Part shown: positions 6,472-13,432 of the stretch, in pieces
Numbering within the stretch: position 1 is the first letter of the stretch
Layout of the letters: the number at the start of each line of letters is the position of its first letter
Origin: Puniceicoccales bacterium
GTDB lineage: Bacteria; Verrucomicrobiota; Verrucomicrobiae; Opitutales; LL51
Reading direction: 5' to 3'
NCBI GenBank assembly: GCA_031259625.1
Contig: JAIRLG010000015.1
Span: forward strand, 1 to 13,432
DNA length: 13,432 nt
The notes under the pieces: model-generated
What the model was told of the DNA's origin: nothing
Databases searched by the model: none
What the model saw: the letters and a program-made list of their open reading frames with translations, nothing else
Program-made: the position numbers and the translations under genes

Positions 6472-6557
6472 TTCGCTGTCTTTGCAGCGCGCCCACTCCG
6501 TGGGCGCGCTGGTGCCCGCTCCGCGGGCGATTCCATCCGGAATCCAAAGACAGCGAA
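6472..6557. repeat. Cloverleaf element 2 (13-bp inverted arms, three hairpins)
   Basis: The arms TTCGCTGTCTTTG (6472-6484) and CAAAGACAGCGAA (6545-6557) are perfect inverted copies. Three hairpins fill the space. The first is CAGCGCGCCCAC/GTGGGCGCGCTG around TCC (6485-6511). The second is GCCCGC/GCGGGC around TCC (6514-6528). The third is GATTCC/GGAATC around ATCC (6529-6544). Only two bases (6512-6513) are left unpaired outside the loops. The second hairpin is nearly identical in stem to the second hairpin of element 1. It lies 69 bp after the acyltransferase/heptosyltransferase stop. Confidence 0.85.
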
Positions 6558-6611
6558 GGAAACAAACGAAGAAGGGCCAAACAGCGAAGGAGACAGACGG
6601 CGAAAAGCTCA
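6550..6611. repeat. 31-bp direct repeat
   Basis: Two abutting 31-bp units (6550-6580 and 6581-6611) share ACAGCGAAGGA, then ACA, ACG and a GAA-rich run, and differ at scattered positions. The first unit overlaps the right arm of cloverleaf element 2, so the repeat may have copied part of the arm (CAGCGAA) outward. Confidence 0.5.
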
Positions 6612-6655
6612 CGGCCTACCCCATGGGGATTTTTCAGTTTTTTTTGGGAAATTTC

Positions 6656-6701
6656 CCCATTTTTCGGCCCGAAGATTTCCCATTTTTCGGTCCGAAGACC
6701 C
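6656..6701. repeat. 23-bp tandem repeat upstream of the chaperone gene
   Basis: Two abutting 23-bp units (6656-6678 and 6679-6701) share CCCATTTTTCGG, then CCGAAGA. A looser, longer copy with GGGATTTTTCAG may precede them at 6627-6655. The core TTTTC, purine, GTCCGA of the second unit matches the 23-bp repeat beyond cysS (7-75) at 11 of 12 positions. Confidence 0.7.
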
Positions 6702-6776
6702 GCTGGGCCCATGCCTGAGGCCTTGACCTCTGGGGAAAAATGCCTAAACTCCTGGGAGAAGGGTTTTTTCTGGGAT

Positions 6777-7292
6777 ATGTCGTGTGATCAGATGGCGAAT
6801 GTGATCAGCGCCTTCGGGCGTGAGATCGGGGTGGCGCTGCAGGTGGATCCGACCGGCTACTGCTGCCTGTCGGCCAAGAACAACCTGGAGATCCACCTGA
6901 AATTCAATCCCTATTTCGACGGCGTGATCTTCTATTCCGAGATCGGCGAGGTGCCGGAGATGGCGAAAAAGAACGTCTTCCTCTTCTTCAACCACGAGAA
7001 TGCCTCCCTCGAAGGGAGCGGTTTTACGTTTTCCTACAGCCAGGATTCCGGCCAAATAGGGGTGGCTTGTCTCCTGCCGAGCCGTTTCATCGAGCTGGAG
7101 CACTTCAAAACCCTGTTCGAGCATTTCGTCAACGAGGTGGAGGCCTGGAGCGAAAAAATGCTTCAGTTCACCCGAGGAGAGATGCCGGAGCACAGCGGCA
7201 GCAGCGGCTCGACCGAAAAATCCGCAGAGGTCTCCGCAGAAGCGCCCGCTCCGGCGGGAGGCATCGATCCGAGCTTCTTCATGCGCGTCTGA
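6777..7292 (+). CDS. Probable type III secretion chaperone, CesT/SycE-like
   Basis: A 171-residue protein. Residues about 5-131 follow the CesT (Tir chaperone) pattern: an N-terminal helix MANVISAFGREIGV, an LQVDPTGYCCLSA strand pair, a hydrophobic strand before EIGEVPEMAK, the FLFFNHENASLEGSGFTFSY segment, then long C-terminal helices ending VEAWSEKML. Class I chaperones of this type bind the N-terminal region of effectors in the cytoplasm and hand them to the type III export ATPase. Residues about 132-171 form a Ser/Ala/Pro/Glu-rich tail ending IDPSFFMRV, which is an unusual addition. The ATG at 6777 is chosen for fit to the family; ATGs at 6711 and 6792 are alternatives. The gene stands alone, with repeat-rich DNA before it and 220 bp of non-coding sequence after it, and no secretion gene is in the window. 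The assignment rests on pattern and length, not on a search. Confidence 0.65.
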   Translation: MSCDQMANVISAFGREIGVALQVDPTGYCCLSAKNNLEIHLKFNPYFDGVIFYSEIGEVPEMAKKNVFLFFNHENASLEGSGFTFSYSQDSGQIGVACLLPSRFIELEHFKTLFEHFVNEVEAWSEKMLQFTRGEMPEHSGSSGSTEKSAEVSAEAPAPAGGIDPSFFMRV

Positions 7293-7512
7293 GCGTTTGC
7301 TTCTCCCGCATCCTTTTTCCGCAGGGGCGCGTTTTGGATTCCTGGAGAGAGACGCAGGTGGAGGTGAGAAAATGTGTTCGCTTCCTCTCCTTCATCCTTC
7401 CGCCACCGCGCGTTTCTGGGCCCTGGGGAGGTTCGGGAGTAGGAAGACCCCGAGAGTGGGGCCGAAGGAATGGACTTGCCGCTGCGCGTTTTGAGCTTCC
7501 CTTAGGGAATCT

Positions 7513-9423
7513 ATGGCTGCTGGTCCTGCCGAGCCCTATGGTCGCCAAAATCCCTACGACGTAATCGTCGTCGGCGCGGGGCATGCCGGTTGCGAGGCGG
7601 CGCTCATCGCGGCCCGGCGGGGGGCCAGAACCCTATTGCTGACGGGCAACAACGACACGATGGCCCAGATGAGCTGCAATCCGGCCATCGGTGGCCAGGC
7701 CAAGGGGCAGATCGTGCGCGAGATCGATGCGCTCGGCGGGGAAATGGCCGTCAATGCCGATGCCAGCGCGCTCCAGTGGCGCCTGCTGAACCGTTCCAAG
7801 GGGCCGGCGGTGCAATCGCCGCGCGCCCAGAGCGACAAAAAGGCCTACCAATTCCGCCTGAAATGGGTATTGGAAAACCAGGAGAACCTCTTCCTCCTGC
7901 AGGCCCTGGTGATGGAGCTCCTGCTGGAGGAGGGCCGAGCCGTGGGGGTTCGGACCCGGCTGGGCGTCGAGTTCTTCGCCGCCGCCGTCGTCCTGACGAC
8001 GGGGACTTTTCTGAACGGCGTTCTGCATATGGGATTGCGCCACACGGCCGGGGGACGCTTGGCGGATTTTTCCTCGACGGCGCTGCCGCAGGGCCTGCGG
8101 GAGGCCGGTCTGGAGCTGGGGCGCCTGAAGACCGGTACGTCCGCCCGCATCCTCGGCCCCAGCATCGATTTCTCCCCCTGCGAGGAGGAGCGCGGGGATG
8201 GAGAGCCCGTCCTCTTCGGCTTCTACGACACGCGGGGAGAGGGCATTCCCGTCCCTTCTTCTTTAGAATGTTGGGGAGAGTCCCCAAAATTGCTGAGCAA
8301 GGGCGAGCTCCTGGGCCGAAGGCAGCGCTCCTGTTGGGTGACGCGTACACGGGCGGCGACGCGGGAGCTGGTACTGGCCTCGCTGTCGCAGTCGGCATTG
8401 TATTCCGGCCAGATCTCGGGCGCCGGGCCGCGCTACTGCCCTAGCATCGAGGACAAGTGCACAAAATTTCCCGATAGGGCGGAGCACCGGCTGATTCTGG
8501 AGCCGGAGGGCCATTCGACGGAGGAGTGGTATATCAATGGATTGTCCACCAGTCTACCGCTGGAGATCCAGTACGCGATGCTCCGGACGATTCCCGGGCT
8601 GGAGCGGGCCCATATCCTGCGGCCGGCCTATGCGGTGGAGTACGACTACCTGCCCCCGACCCAGCTCAAGCCCTCCCTGGAGTCCAAGGCCATCGCCGGA
8701 CTTTTCTGTGCCGGCCAGATCAACGGCAGTTCGGGCTACGAGGAGGCGGCGGGGCAGGGCCTGCTGGCGGGGATCAATGCCGTGGCACTGCTGCGGGGGG
8801 AGGAGGCGCTGGTGCTGAAGCGCCATGAGGCCTACATCGGCGTCCTCATCGATGACCTCGTCACGAAGGGCACCGAAGAGCCCTACCGGATGTTCACCGC
8901 CCGGGCGGAGCACCGGCTCCTGCTCAACCATTCCAGCGCGGAGCTGCGACTGTTGGAGCATGCCCGGCATTACGGGCTCCTGCCGGAGGCGAGGATCCGG
9001 CGCATCGTCGCCAAGCAACGGGCCGTTCAGGAGCAGGTGGAATGGCTGGAGTCCTCGCACTGGCGGGAGGGTTATACCTGGGCCGATGCGGTGAGGCAGA
9101 ACGGCGAGTCCCCATCGGAAATCCTGCCCTCTTCCTTTCGAAATCTGGCCCCCGAGGTGCGGGAGGAGGTGCTCTACCGCCTCGCCTATGCAGGCTACCG
9201 GGAGCGCGAGCTCCGGCAGGTGGAGAAAATGAGGGCGATGGAGGCGGTGCCGATTCCGGAAAGTATTGATTACCAGGCGATGAAGGGCCTGCGGAATGAG
9301 AGCCGGCAGAAGTTTTCCCGGATCCGGCCGGCCACCCTCGGCCAAGCGGCCCGCATCAGCGGGGTCAGTCCCTCGGATGTGCAGCTCCTGTGGATCTACC
9401 TCGAGTCCCAGCACCGGAGTTGA
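7513..9423 (+). CDS. mnmG: tRNA uridine-5-carboxymethylaminomethyl modification enzyme MnmG
   Basis: FAD-dependent partner of MnmE (GTPase). Together they build the 5-carboxymethylaminomethyl group on wobble U34 of certain tRNAs. The product is 636 residues (Escherichia coli 629). Motifs in order: the FAD dinucleotide fold [14 protein letters not shown] (17-30), [75 protein letters not shown] and the C-terminal [10 protein letters not shown] and MnmE/tRNA-binding helices ending LQLLWIYL-like (VQLLWIYL). There is an insert of about 20 residues before the second conserved Cys (CWVTRTR, usually CYITHTN-like), and the final Asn of that motif is Arg here. The start at 7513 has GGGA 5 bp upstream and fits the family N-terminus. 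Convergent with bamA across cloverleaf element 3. The 220-bp leader holds no gene; it shows three GCGCGTTT copies (7327, 7408, 7484) of unknown meaning. Confidence 0.95.
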   Translation: MAAGPAEPYGRQNPYDVIVVGAGHAGCEAALIAARRGARTLLLTGNNDTMAQMSCNPAIGGQAKGQIVREIDALGGEMAVNADASALQWRLLNRSKGPAVQSPRAQSDKKAYQFRLKWVLENQENLFLLQALVMELLLEEGRAVGVRTRLGVEFFAAAVVLTTGTFLNGVLHMGLRHTAGGRLADFSSTALPQGLREAGLELGRLKTGTSARILGPSIDFSPCEEERGDGEPVLFGFYDTRGEGIPVPSSLECWGESPKLLSKGELLGRRQRSCWVTRTRAATRELVLASLSQSALYSGQISGAGPRYCPSIEDKCTKFPDRAEHRLILEPEGHSTEEWYINGLSTSLPLEIQYAMLRTIPGLERAHILRPAYAVEYDYLPPTQLKPSLESKAIAGLFCAGQINGSSGYEEAAGQGLLAGINAVALLRGEEALVLKRHEAYIGVLIDDLVTKGTEEPYRMFTARAEHRLLLNHSSAELRLLEHARHYGLLPEARIRRIVAKQRAVQEQVEWLESSHWREGYTWADAVRQNGESPSEILPSSFRNLAPEVREEVLYRLAYAGYRERELRQVEKMRAMEAVPIPESIDYQAMKGLRNESRQKFSRIRPATLGQAARISGVSPSDVQLLWIYLESQHRS

Positions 9424-9437
9424 GTTTCCCTGGGCGG

Positions 9438-9529
9438 GTTTTGGCCGCTGGCTCCCCGCAGGGGAGCCCGTCGCTGCTGCGCAGCGACGCCGCTTTTTTT
9501 CTTTGAAAAAAAGCGGCAGCGGCCAAAAC
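9438..9529. repeat. Cloverleaf element 3 (13-bp inverted arms, three hairpins), possible bidirectional terminator
   Basis: The clearest copy, in the gap between the convergent mnmG and bamA. The arms GTTTTGGCCGCTG (9438-9450) and CAGCGGCCAAAAC (9517-9529) are perfect. Hairpin 1 is GCTCCCC/GGGGAGC around GCA (9451-9467). Hairpin 2 is CGTCGCTGC/GCAGCGACG around TGC (9469-9489). Hairpin 3 is a perfect 12-bp stem with seven T:A pairs around TTT (9490-9516). Outside the loops only base 9468 is unpaired. Hairpin 3 has a T7 run on each strand, but inside the stem rather than after it, so it is not a standard intrinsic terminator, although the position between convergent genes would suit termination. 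Confidence 0.85.
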
Positions 9530-9560
9530 ACCGGGGATCGCCTATTCCTCCGCCATCGCC

Positions 9561-9582
9561 CGAAGGAGGCTCGAAGGAGGCT
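9561..9582. repeat. 11-bp tandem duplication
   Basis: CGAAGGAGGCT occurs twice without a gap (9561-9571 and 9572-9582), between cloverleaf element 3 and the bamA stop codon. Perfect copies, so probably a recent slippage event. No function is apparent. Confidence 0.7.
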
Positions 9583-9610
9583 CGCCGGAAGTTTCGGGGG
9601 TCCTGACGGC

Positions 9611-11977
9611 CTAGAAGCCCGTGCTGAAGGAGAAGTTGAACTGCATCGTGTGCCGCTTTGTGCCCTTCGCCCGGCGGGCGGGGAAGCCGAAGTCGAGGCG
9701 CAGCGGGGCACCCATGACGAGGAGGCGCAGGCCGAAGCCGTAGTCCACGTGGTAGTGCTTGGGTTTTAGGTCGAATTTCCGGGCATTGACATAGCCACAC
9801 TCGCCGAAAATCGCGAATCTCAGCGGCTCGAAGAGCTCGAGGGCGTATTCGGCGCAGGTGTAGACCAGGGAATTGCCGCCGATGACATAGCCCTCCGCGT
9901 CCTGCGGCCCGATGTCCCGGGAGCCGAAGCCCCGCATCTCTTCACTGCCGCCGAGGAAGAAGCGCTCGGTATAGGGGATGCGCCGGTGCCGAAAGGCGCT
10001 GAGGCTGCCGAAGTGGCCCGAGAGCGAGAACACCTGGGTGCGCTTCGGGTGCAGGAGAAAGTGGCGGACGGCCGTGGCCTCCAGGCGGTGGAAGTGGGTA
10101 CTCCCGCCGAATATCCCGCCGGAGATCTCGTTGGTGATGCCGATGGAGGAGCCCTGGGTCGGCAGGGTGAGGTCATCCCGGGTGTCGCGCTCCAGCAGGA
10201 AGCCCACCCGCGAGATCGATCGGCGCCCGACGTCCTGCTTCAGCTCGAAGGGGGCCTTCTCCCCCACGTCGCCGATCTTCTGCCGCTCGAGCCGGTAGCT
10301 CAATTTCCCGGTCCAGTATTCCCAGAGGGCCTTGCGGAAGTAGATTTCGCCCCCCAGGTGCCGCTCCCGGTAGGTCGGCCCGTCGTAGTTGAAGTCCGAG
10401 CTCTTGAACTGATCCCGGGTGGCGAAGAGCTCGCAACCGAAGGTGAGCTCGCGGTCGAAGAGCCAGGGCTCCTCGAAGAGCGCGGAGACCGAGGTGTTCC
10501 TCGTGCCCAATTGCAGACGGGCGTTGAACTTCTGGCCGGCCCCTTGGAATCGGGTCCTGGGGCTGAAGAGGTCGAAATTGGACTGCGAGATGTCCAGGAA
10601 GACGATGACGTTGTTGGCGGCGCTGATGGCCCCGCCGACGGAGGCCTTCCCCGTCGTCTTCTCCTTGACCTGGATCGCGAGGTCTTTCTGGCTCAACGAA
10701 TGGCAGTCCTGTGGGTGGATATGCACCTCTTCGAAGAAATGGGTATTGCGCAGGCGCTGCTGGCTGATCCTCATCTTCACGGTGTCCAGAGGGTCTCCCG
10801 GGGCCAGCGACAGCTCGCGTAGGATCACCTTGTTCTTCGTCCGCGTATTGCCCTTGACCTGGATGTCCCGCAGCGTGGTGGGCGAGCCCTCTTCGATCTC
10901 CAGTTTCAGATCCATACTCCGGCTCTCCTCGTCGGCCAGCGTCGCCGTCAGGGAGACCTCGGTCTGCAGGTAGCCCTTGGATCCGTAGAGATCCTGGACG
11001 CGCTCCTGGGCGGCCTCGACAGCCGATGGGGAATAAGCCTGACCCGGAACCAGTCCCAGGACAGCCTGGAGCTCTTCGGCGGAGAACAGCTCCACCGTCG
11101 GCAGGGCGACGGAGGCAATCGTGTAGCGCTCGCCCCGATGGATGGGAATCGTAATCCGAAGGTTTCCCTGAGGACTGTAGCGAAACTCGACCTCCTCCGG
11201 GTCGATGCGGACGTCGAGGTAACCCCCGTCCCGAAACAGCTCCCGCAGGGTCTGGAGGTCCTGCTGGAAGATCTCGTCGATGAAAATGCCTCGCCGGGTC
11301 AGCCAGGACAGGATGTTCCAGGTTCTGGTCAGCATCACCTGGCGGAGCCGCGAGGGCCTGAGGGGCTCCTGGCCAGTGAAGTCGATCCGTTGGATGCGGT
11401 ACTTCAGTCCCTCGTCGATGAGGAAGCAGACCTCGCGTTCCTGCTCCGGGGATGCTGGGTCGGCCACCGAGTCCTGGGACGGGGGGTCGATGCGGTACTG
11501 GGCCTGGATGAAGGGAAATCCCTTTTCACGGTAGAATTTCTGGATTTGCCAGGCATCCTCGTGGAGACGAAATTCCTGAAGGCTCTGGCCGACCCTGGAC
11601 TGGATTTTTTTCAGGAGGGTCGAGGTGCTGATCTTCCTATTCCCCTCGAAGCGGAGGGCCCGGATTCTGGGAACGGCCTCGAGTTGAAAGCGGACGATGA
11701 CCCCCTCCTCCGTTTCCTCGGTGTCGACCCGAATGTCGGAGAAAAGCTGGGTCGCGTAGAGCGAGCGGAGGGAGTTATCGGCCAGATGGGCCCGAAAGGG
11801 TTCGGCCTTCTTCAGCGCGACGTGGGCCAGGAGGAAGTCCCGATGAGCCCGGGGCACCTGGCCCCGGAAGGAGAACTCGATCTCCCGCACCGGACATCCC
11901 TCCGGATCCGCCCGAAGCGCCTGCCCGCACAGCAGCGAGGCGCACAGGAAAAAAGAACCGCGTCGATGGAATCTCAT
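9611..11977 (-). CDS. bamA: Outer membrane protein assembly factor BamA
   Basis: Central subunit of the BAM machine that folds beta-barrel proteins into the outer membrane. The 788-residue product (Escherichia coli 810) starts with a signal peptide: MRFHRR, a hydrophobic core, then cleavage probably after QALRA (about residue 23). Five POTRA domains follow at about 29-103, 103-195, 195-286, 285-366 and 367-440; the fifth begins TLRDIQVKGNTRTKNKVILREL. Residues about 445-788 are the Omp85 barrel. The loop-6 motif reads MRGF (681-684) instead of VRGF. The chain ends QFNFSFSTGF, with the terminal Phe expected of an outer-membrane beta-signal. The ATG at 11977 gives a normal signal peptide; an ATG seven codons earlier (11998) overlaps dnaB and is less likely. 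It starts 4 bp after the dnaB stop, so the two are probably co-transcribed. TamA or another Omp85 protein is unlikely with five POTRA domains. Confidence 0.93.
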   Translation of the reverse strand: MRFHRRGSFFLCASLLCGQALRADPEGCPVREIEFSFRGQVPRAHRDFLLAHVALKKAEPFRAHLADNSLRSLYATQLFSDIRVDTEETEEGVIVRFQLEAVPRIRALRFEGNRKISTSTLLKKIQSRVGQSLQEFRLHEDAWQIQKFYREKGFPFIQAQYRIDPPSQDSVADPASPEQEREVCFLIDEGLKYRIQRIDFTGQEPLRPSRLRQVMLTRTWNILSWLTRRGIFIDEIFQQDLQTLRELFRDGGYLDVRIDPEEVEFRYSPQGNLRITIPIHRGERYTIASVALPTVELFSAEELQAVLGLVPGQAYSPSAVEAAQERVQDLYGSKGYLQTEVSLTATLADEESRSMDLKLEIEEGSPTTLRDIQVKGNTRTKNKVILRELSLAPGDPLDTVKMRISQQRLRNTHFFEEVHIHPQDCHSLSQKDLAIQVKEKTTGKASVGGAISAANNVIVFLDISQSNFDLFSPRTRFQGAGQKFNARLQLGTRNTSVSALFEEPWLFDRELTFGCELFATRDQFKSSDFNYDGPTYRERHLGGEIYFRKALWEYWTGKLSYRLERQKIGDVGEKAPFELKQDVGRRSISRVGFLLERDTRDDLTLPTQGSSIGITNEISGGIFGGSTHFHRLEATAVRHFLLHPKRTQVFSLSGHFGSLSAFRHRRIPYTERFFLGGSEEMRGFGSRDIGPQDAEGYVIGGNSLVYTCAEYALELFEPLRFAIFGECGYVNARKFDLKPKHYHVDYGFGLRLLVMGAPLRLDFGFPARRAKGTKRHTMQFNFSFSTGF

Positions 11978-11981
11978 AAAA

Positions 11982-13379
11982 CTAGGACAGAGCGGCATTG
12001 GCCGCGCTGAAGTTCTCGAATTTGGTCAAGTTTTTCCGGAAAGCAAGGCGGACGATGCCGACGGGCCCGTTGCGCTGCTTCGCGATGATCAGCTCCCGTA
12101 TGGCGGTGTCGCTGGACGTCTCCTCCGTCTCATCATCCCCCTTGCGCTTGGCCAGCAGCAGGACCACGTCGGCATCCTGCTCGATGGCACCCGATTCGCG
12201 CAGGTCGGAGAGCCGTGGCAGGCGCTTCTCCCGCTCCGTGTCCCGGTTGAGCTGGCTCAGGACGACGACCGGGACGTTGAGCTCCTTAGCCATCGCCTTG
12301 ATGCCGCGGGAGATCTCCGCCACCTGCTGCTCCCGTGGCGCCCGCGTGTCGCTGCCGGCGATGAGCTGCAGGTAGTCGATGAGGATGAGACCCAGCCGAT
12401 GCTTGTTGGTGAGCCGCCGTGCCTTGGCCCGCATCTCCAGAATCGTCATGCTGGCGGATTCGTCGATCCACAGTGGGGTATTGCGGAAGAAGTTGATAGC
12501 CTGGTGGATCGCCGCCAAGCTTTCGCCGGAGACCCGGCCCTTCTTCAGCGCCGTCATGTCGATGCCGGATTGGCTGCAGAGCAGGCGCAGGGCCAGCTGG
12601 TCGGCGCTCATCTCCAGGCTGAAGAAGAGGGTGGGGAAGCCCTTCTGGCCCTTCTGGTTTGGCAGAACCGCGGCCTGGGCAAAGCCCAACGCCAGGCTCG
12701 TTTTGCCGATGGAGGGCCGGGCCGCCAGGACGATCATCTCGGAGGGATGGAAGCCGAAGGTCAGGCGGTCGAGGTCGACGAAGCCGGAGGGAACCCCGGC
12801 GACCGCTCCCTTCCGCTCCAGCATCTGGTTGATGAGGGGGGCAACCCGGTCGACGGATTTCTGGATCGGGGTGACGGTGTCGACGAGCCGATCCTGGCTG
12901 ATGGCGAAAACGGAGCTTTCAAAGCCTTCCAGAAAAGGGGCGACATCGTCGATGCCGGCGTAGGCCTTTTCGATGCCCGCGGTGGCGACGCGTAGGACGC
13001 GCCGGACGAGCTCCAGGTCGCGTATCCGCTGGATATAGTGGTGGACATGGGCGGGAGTGTCGATGCGGCTGAGGATGGACTGGAGGGTGTCGTAGCCGCC
13101 GATGGAGGCGAGCTCGCCCTGGGAGGAGAGCTTTTCGGCCAGCAGGAGCTCCGTGACCGGTTTCGCCTCGGTGTAGAGCTGGTGGATGGCCCGAAAAATG
13201 GTCTGGTGGGCCGGTAGGTAGAAGGAATCCGGCGAGATGTGGGATTCCAGGCAGAGCAGCAGGCTCTCCTGCCCACCCTCCAGGAGGCAGCTGGCCAGCA
13301 GGGCCTGCTCGAAATCGACGCTGTGGGGCGGCTCGCGCGCTAGGCGCGGGGCGGCGGAGGCGGTTTGGGTTCTTGCCAT
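11982..13379 (-). CDS. dnaB: Replicative DNA helicase DnaB
   Basis: Ring-shaped hexameric helicase that unwinds DNA at the replication fork. From the ATG at 13379 the product is 465 residues (Escherichia coli 471). The N-terminal primase-binding domain (about 18-120) contains EQALLASCLLEGG and IGGYDTLQSI. The RecA-like domain has Walker A as ARPSIGKTS (220-228), FFSLEMS (252-258), Walker B LILIDYLQLI (331-340), SQLNR (375-379) and the conserved DLRESGAIEQDAD (392-404). The usual Gly before RPS in Walker A is Ala here, and Met is Ile. No intein interrupts the gene. A TTG at 13421 would add 14 residues, but these are not like the family and the start would be non-ATG. No strong Shine-Dalgarno motif is seen for either start. 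First gene of a dnaB-bamA pair; its promoter region lies mostly beyond the window edge. Confidence 0.95.
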   Translation of the reverse strand: MARTQTASAAPRLAREPPHSVDFEQALLASCLLEGGQESLLLCLESHISPDSFYLPAHQTIFRAIHQLYTEAKPVTELLLAEKLSSQGELASIGGYDTLQSILSRIDTPAHVHHYIQRIRDLELVRRVLRVATAGIEKAYAGIDDVAPFLEGFESSVFAISQDRLVDTVTPIQKSVDRVAPLINQMLERKGAVAGVPSGFVDLDRLTFGFHPSEMIVLAARPSIGKTSLALGFAQAAVLPNQKGQKGFPTLFFSLEMSADQLALRLLCSQSGIDMTALKKGRVSGESLAAIHQAINFFRNTPLWIDESASMTILEMRAKARRLTNKHRLGLILIDYLQLIAGSDTRAPREQQVAEISRGIKAMAKELNVPVVVLSQLNRDTEREKRLPRLSDLRESGAIEQDADVVLLLAKRKGDDETEETSSDTAIRELIIAKQRNGPVGIVRLAFRKNLTKFENFSAANAALS

Positions 13380-13432
13380 GGCGACGCCGAAGGACGATTG
13401 ACTTTCGGAACACTTTTTCAAATGAAATTTCC

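Larger units (their letters stand above)
6403..6776. other. Repeat-rich 374-bp intergenic region
   Basis: No convincing gene is seen. In order the region holds a duplicated TTCGCTGTCT (6457-6466 and 6472-6481), cloverleaf element 2 (6472-6557), a 31-bp direct repeat (6550-6611), a T-rich stretch (6629-6660), a 23-bp tandem repeat (6656-6701) and the leader of the chaperone gene. A purine-rich GGAGAAGGG at 6755-6763 lies 13 bp before the chosen ATG. The frame upstream of the chaperone start is open, but its translation is Arg- and Pro-rich and repeat-derived. Confidence 0.7.

Noticed and set aside
6438..6776. Upstream in-frame extension of the chaperone gene
   Set aside because: Its translation is derived from hairpins and repeats and is highly basic. 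The CesT-like pattern begins after 6777.
9490..9516. Standard rho-independent terminator for mnmG
   Set aside because: The T run is inside the hairpin stem on both strands and is followed by AGCGG, not by a free U tract. A different termination mode remains possible.
8554..9711. Long minus-strand open frame opposite mnmG, extending over the element at 9438-9529
   Set aside because: Antisense shadow of mnmG without family features.

Overview
The window is GC-rich and densely coded. It carries eight complete protein genes, all housekeeping or cell-envelope genes except one. The organism is a Gram-negative (diderm) bacterium, because the window encodes a lipid A acyltransferase/heptosyltransferase protein and the outer-membrane insertase BamA. 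A probable type III secretion chaperone of the CesT type sits among the core genes. Taken with the GC content, this would fit a member of the Planctomycetes-Verrucomicrobia-Chlamydiae group, especially Verrucomicrobiota. That placement is an inference from gene content and has not been tested by phylogeny.

Layout. Positions 57-2814 (minus strand) hold prs (PRPP synthetase) followed by cysS (cysteinyl-tRNA synthetase). A 136-bp divergent region follows, with a 22-bp tandem repeat and a perfect 13-bp palindrome. On the plus strand, 2951-6402 is a tight lipid operon: acpP, fabF (GTG start, 4-bp gap) and a fused LpxL-like acyltransferase/GT9 heptosyltransferase (1-bp gap). Acyl carrier protein and ketosynthase make acyl chains, and the third protein would use acyl chains and heptose for lipid A and core. 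A 374-bp non-coding stretch rich in repeats precedes the CesT-like chaperone gene (6777-7292). mnmG (tRNA uridine modification) occupies 7513-9423. Convergent to it on the minus strand are dnaB (replicative helicase) and bamA, 4 bp apart.

The most unusual content lies between the genes. Three intergenic regions (1601-1703, 6472-6557, 9438-9529) each contain an element with the same architecture: perfect 13-bp inverted arms enclosing exactly three consecutive hairpins with 3-4 nt loops. The result is a DNA or RNA cloverleaf of 86-103 bp. The primary sequences differ greatly between copies while the fold is kept. I do not recognise this as a named family.

The window also shows many short, degenerate tandem duplications. 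Those inside genes have periods divisible by three (21 bp in prs, 24 bp in cysS, 18 bp in the acyltransferase). Those between genes do not (22, 23, 31 and 11 bp). Two intergenic 23-bp repeats 6.6 kb apart share a core. Clear Shine-Dalgarno motifs are scarce, so several starts rest on homology and spacing.
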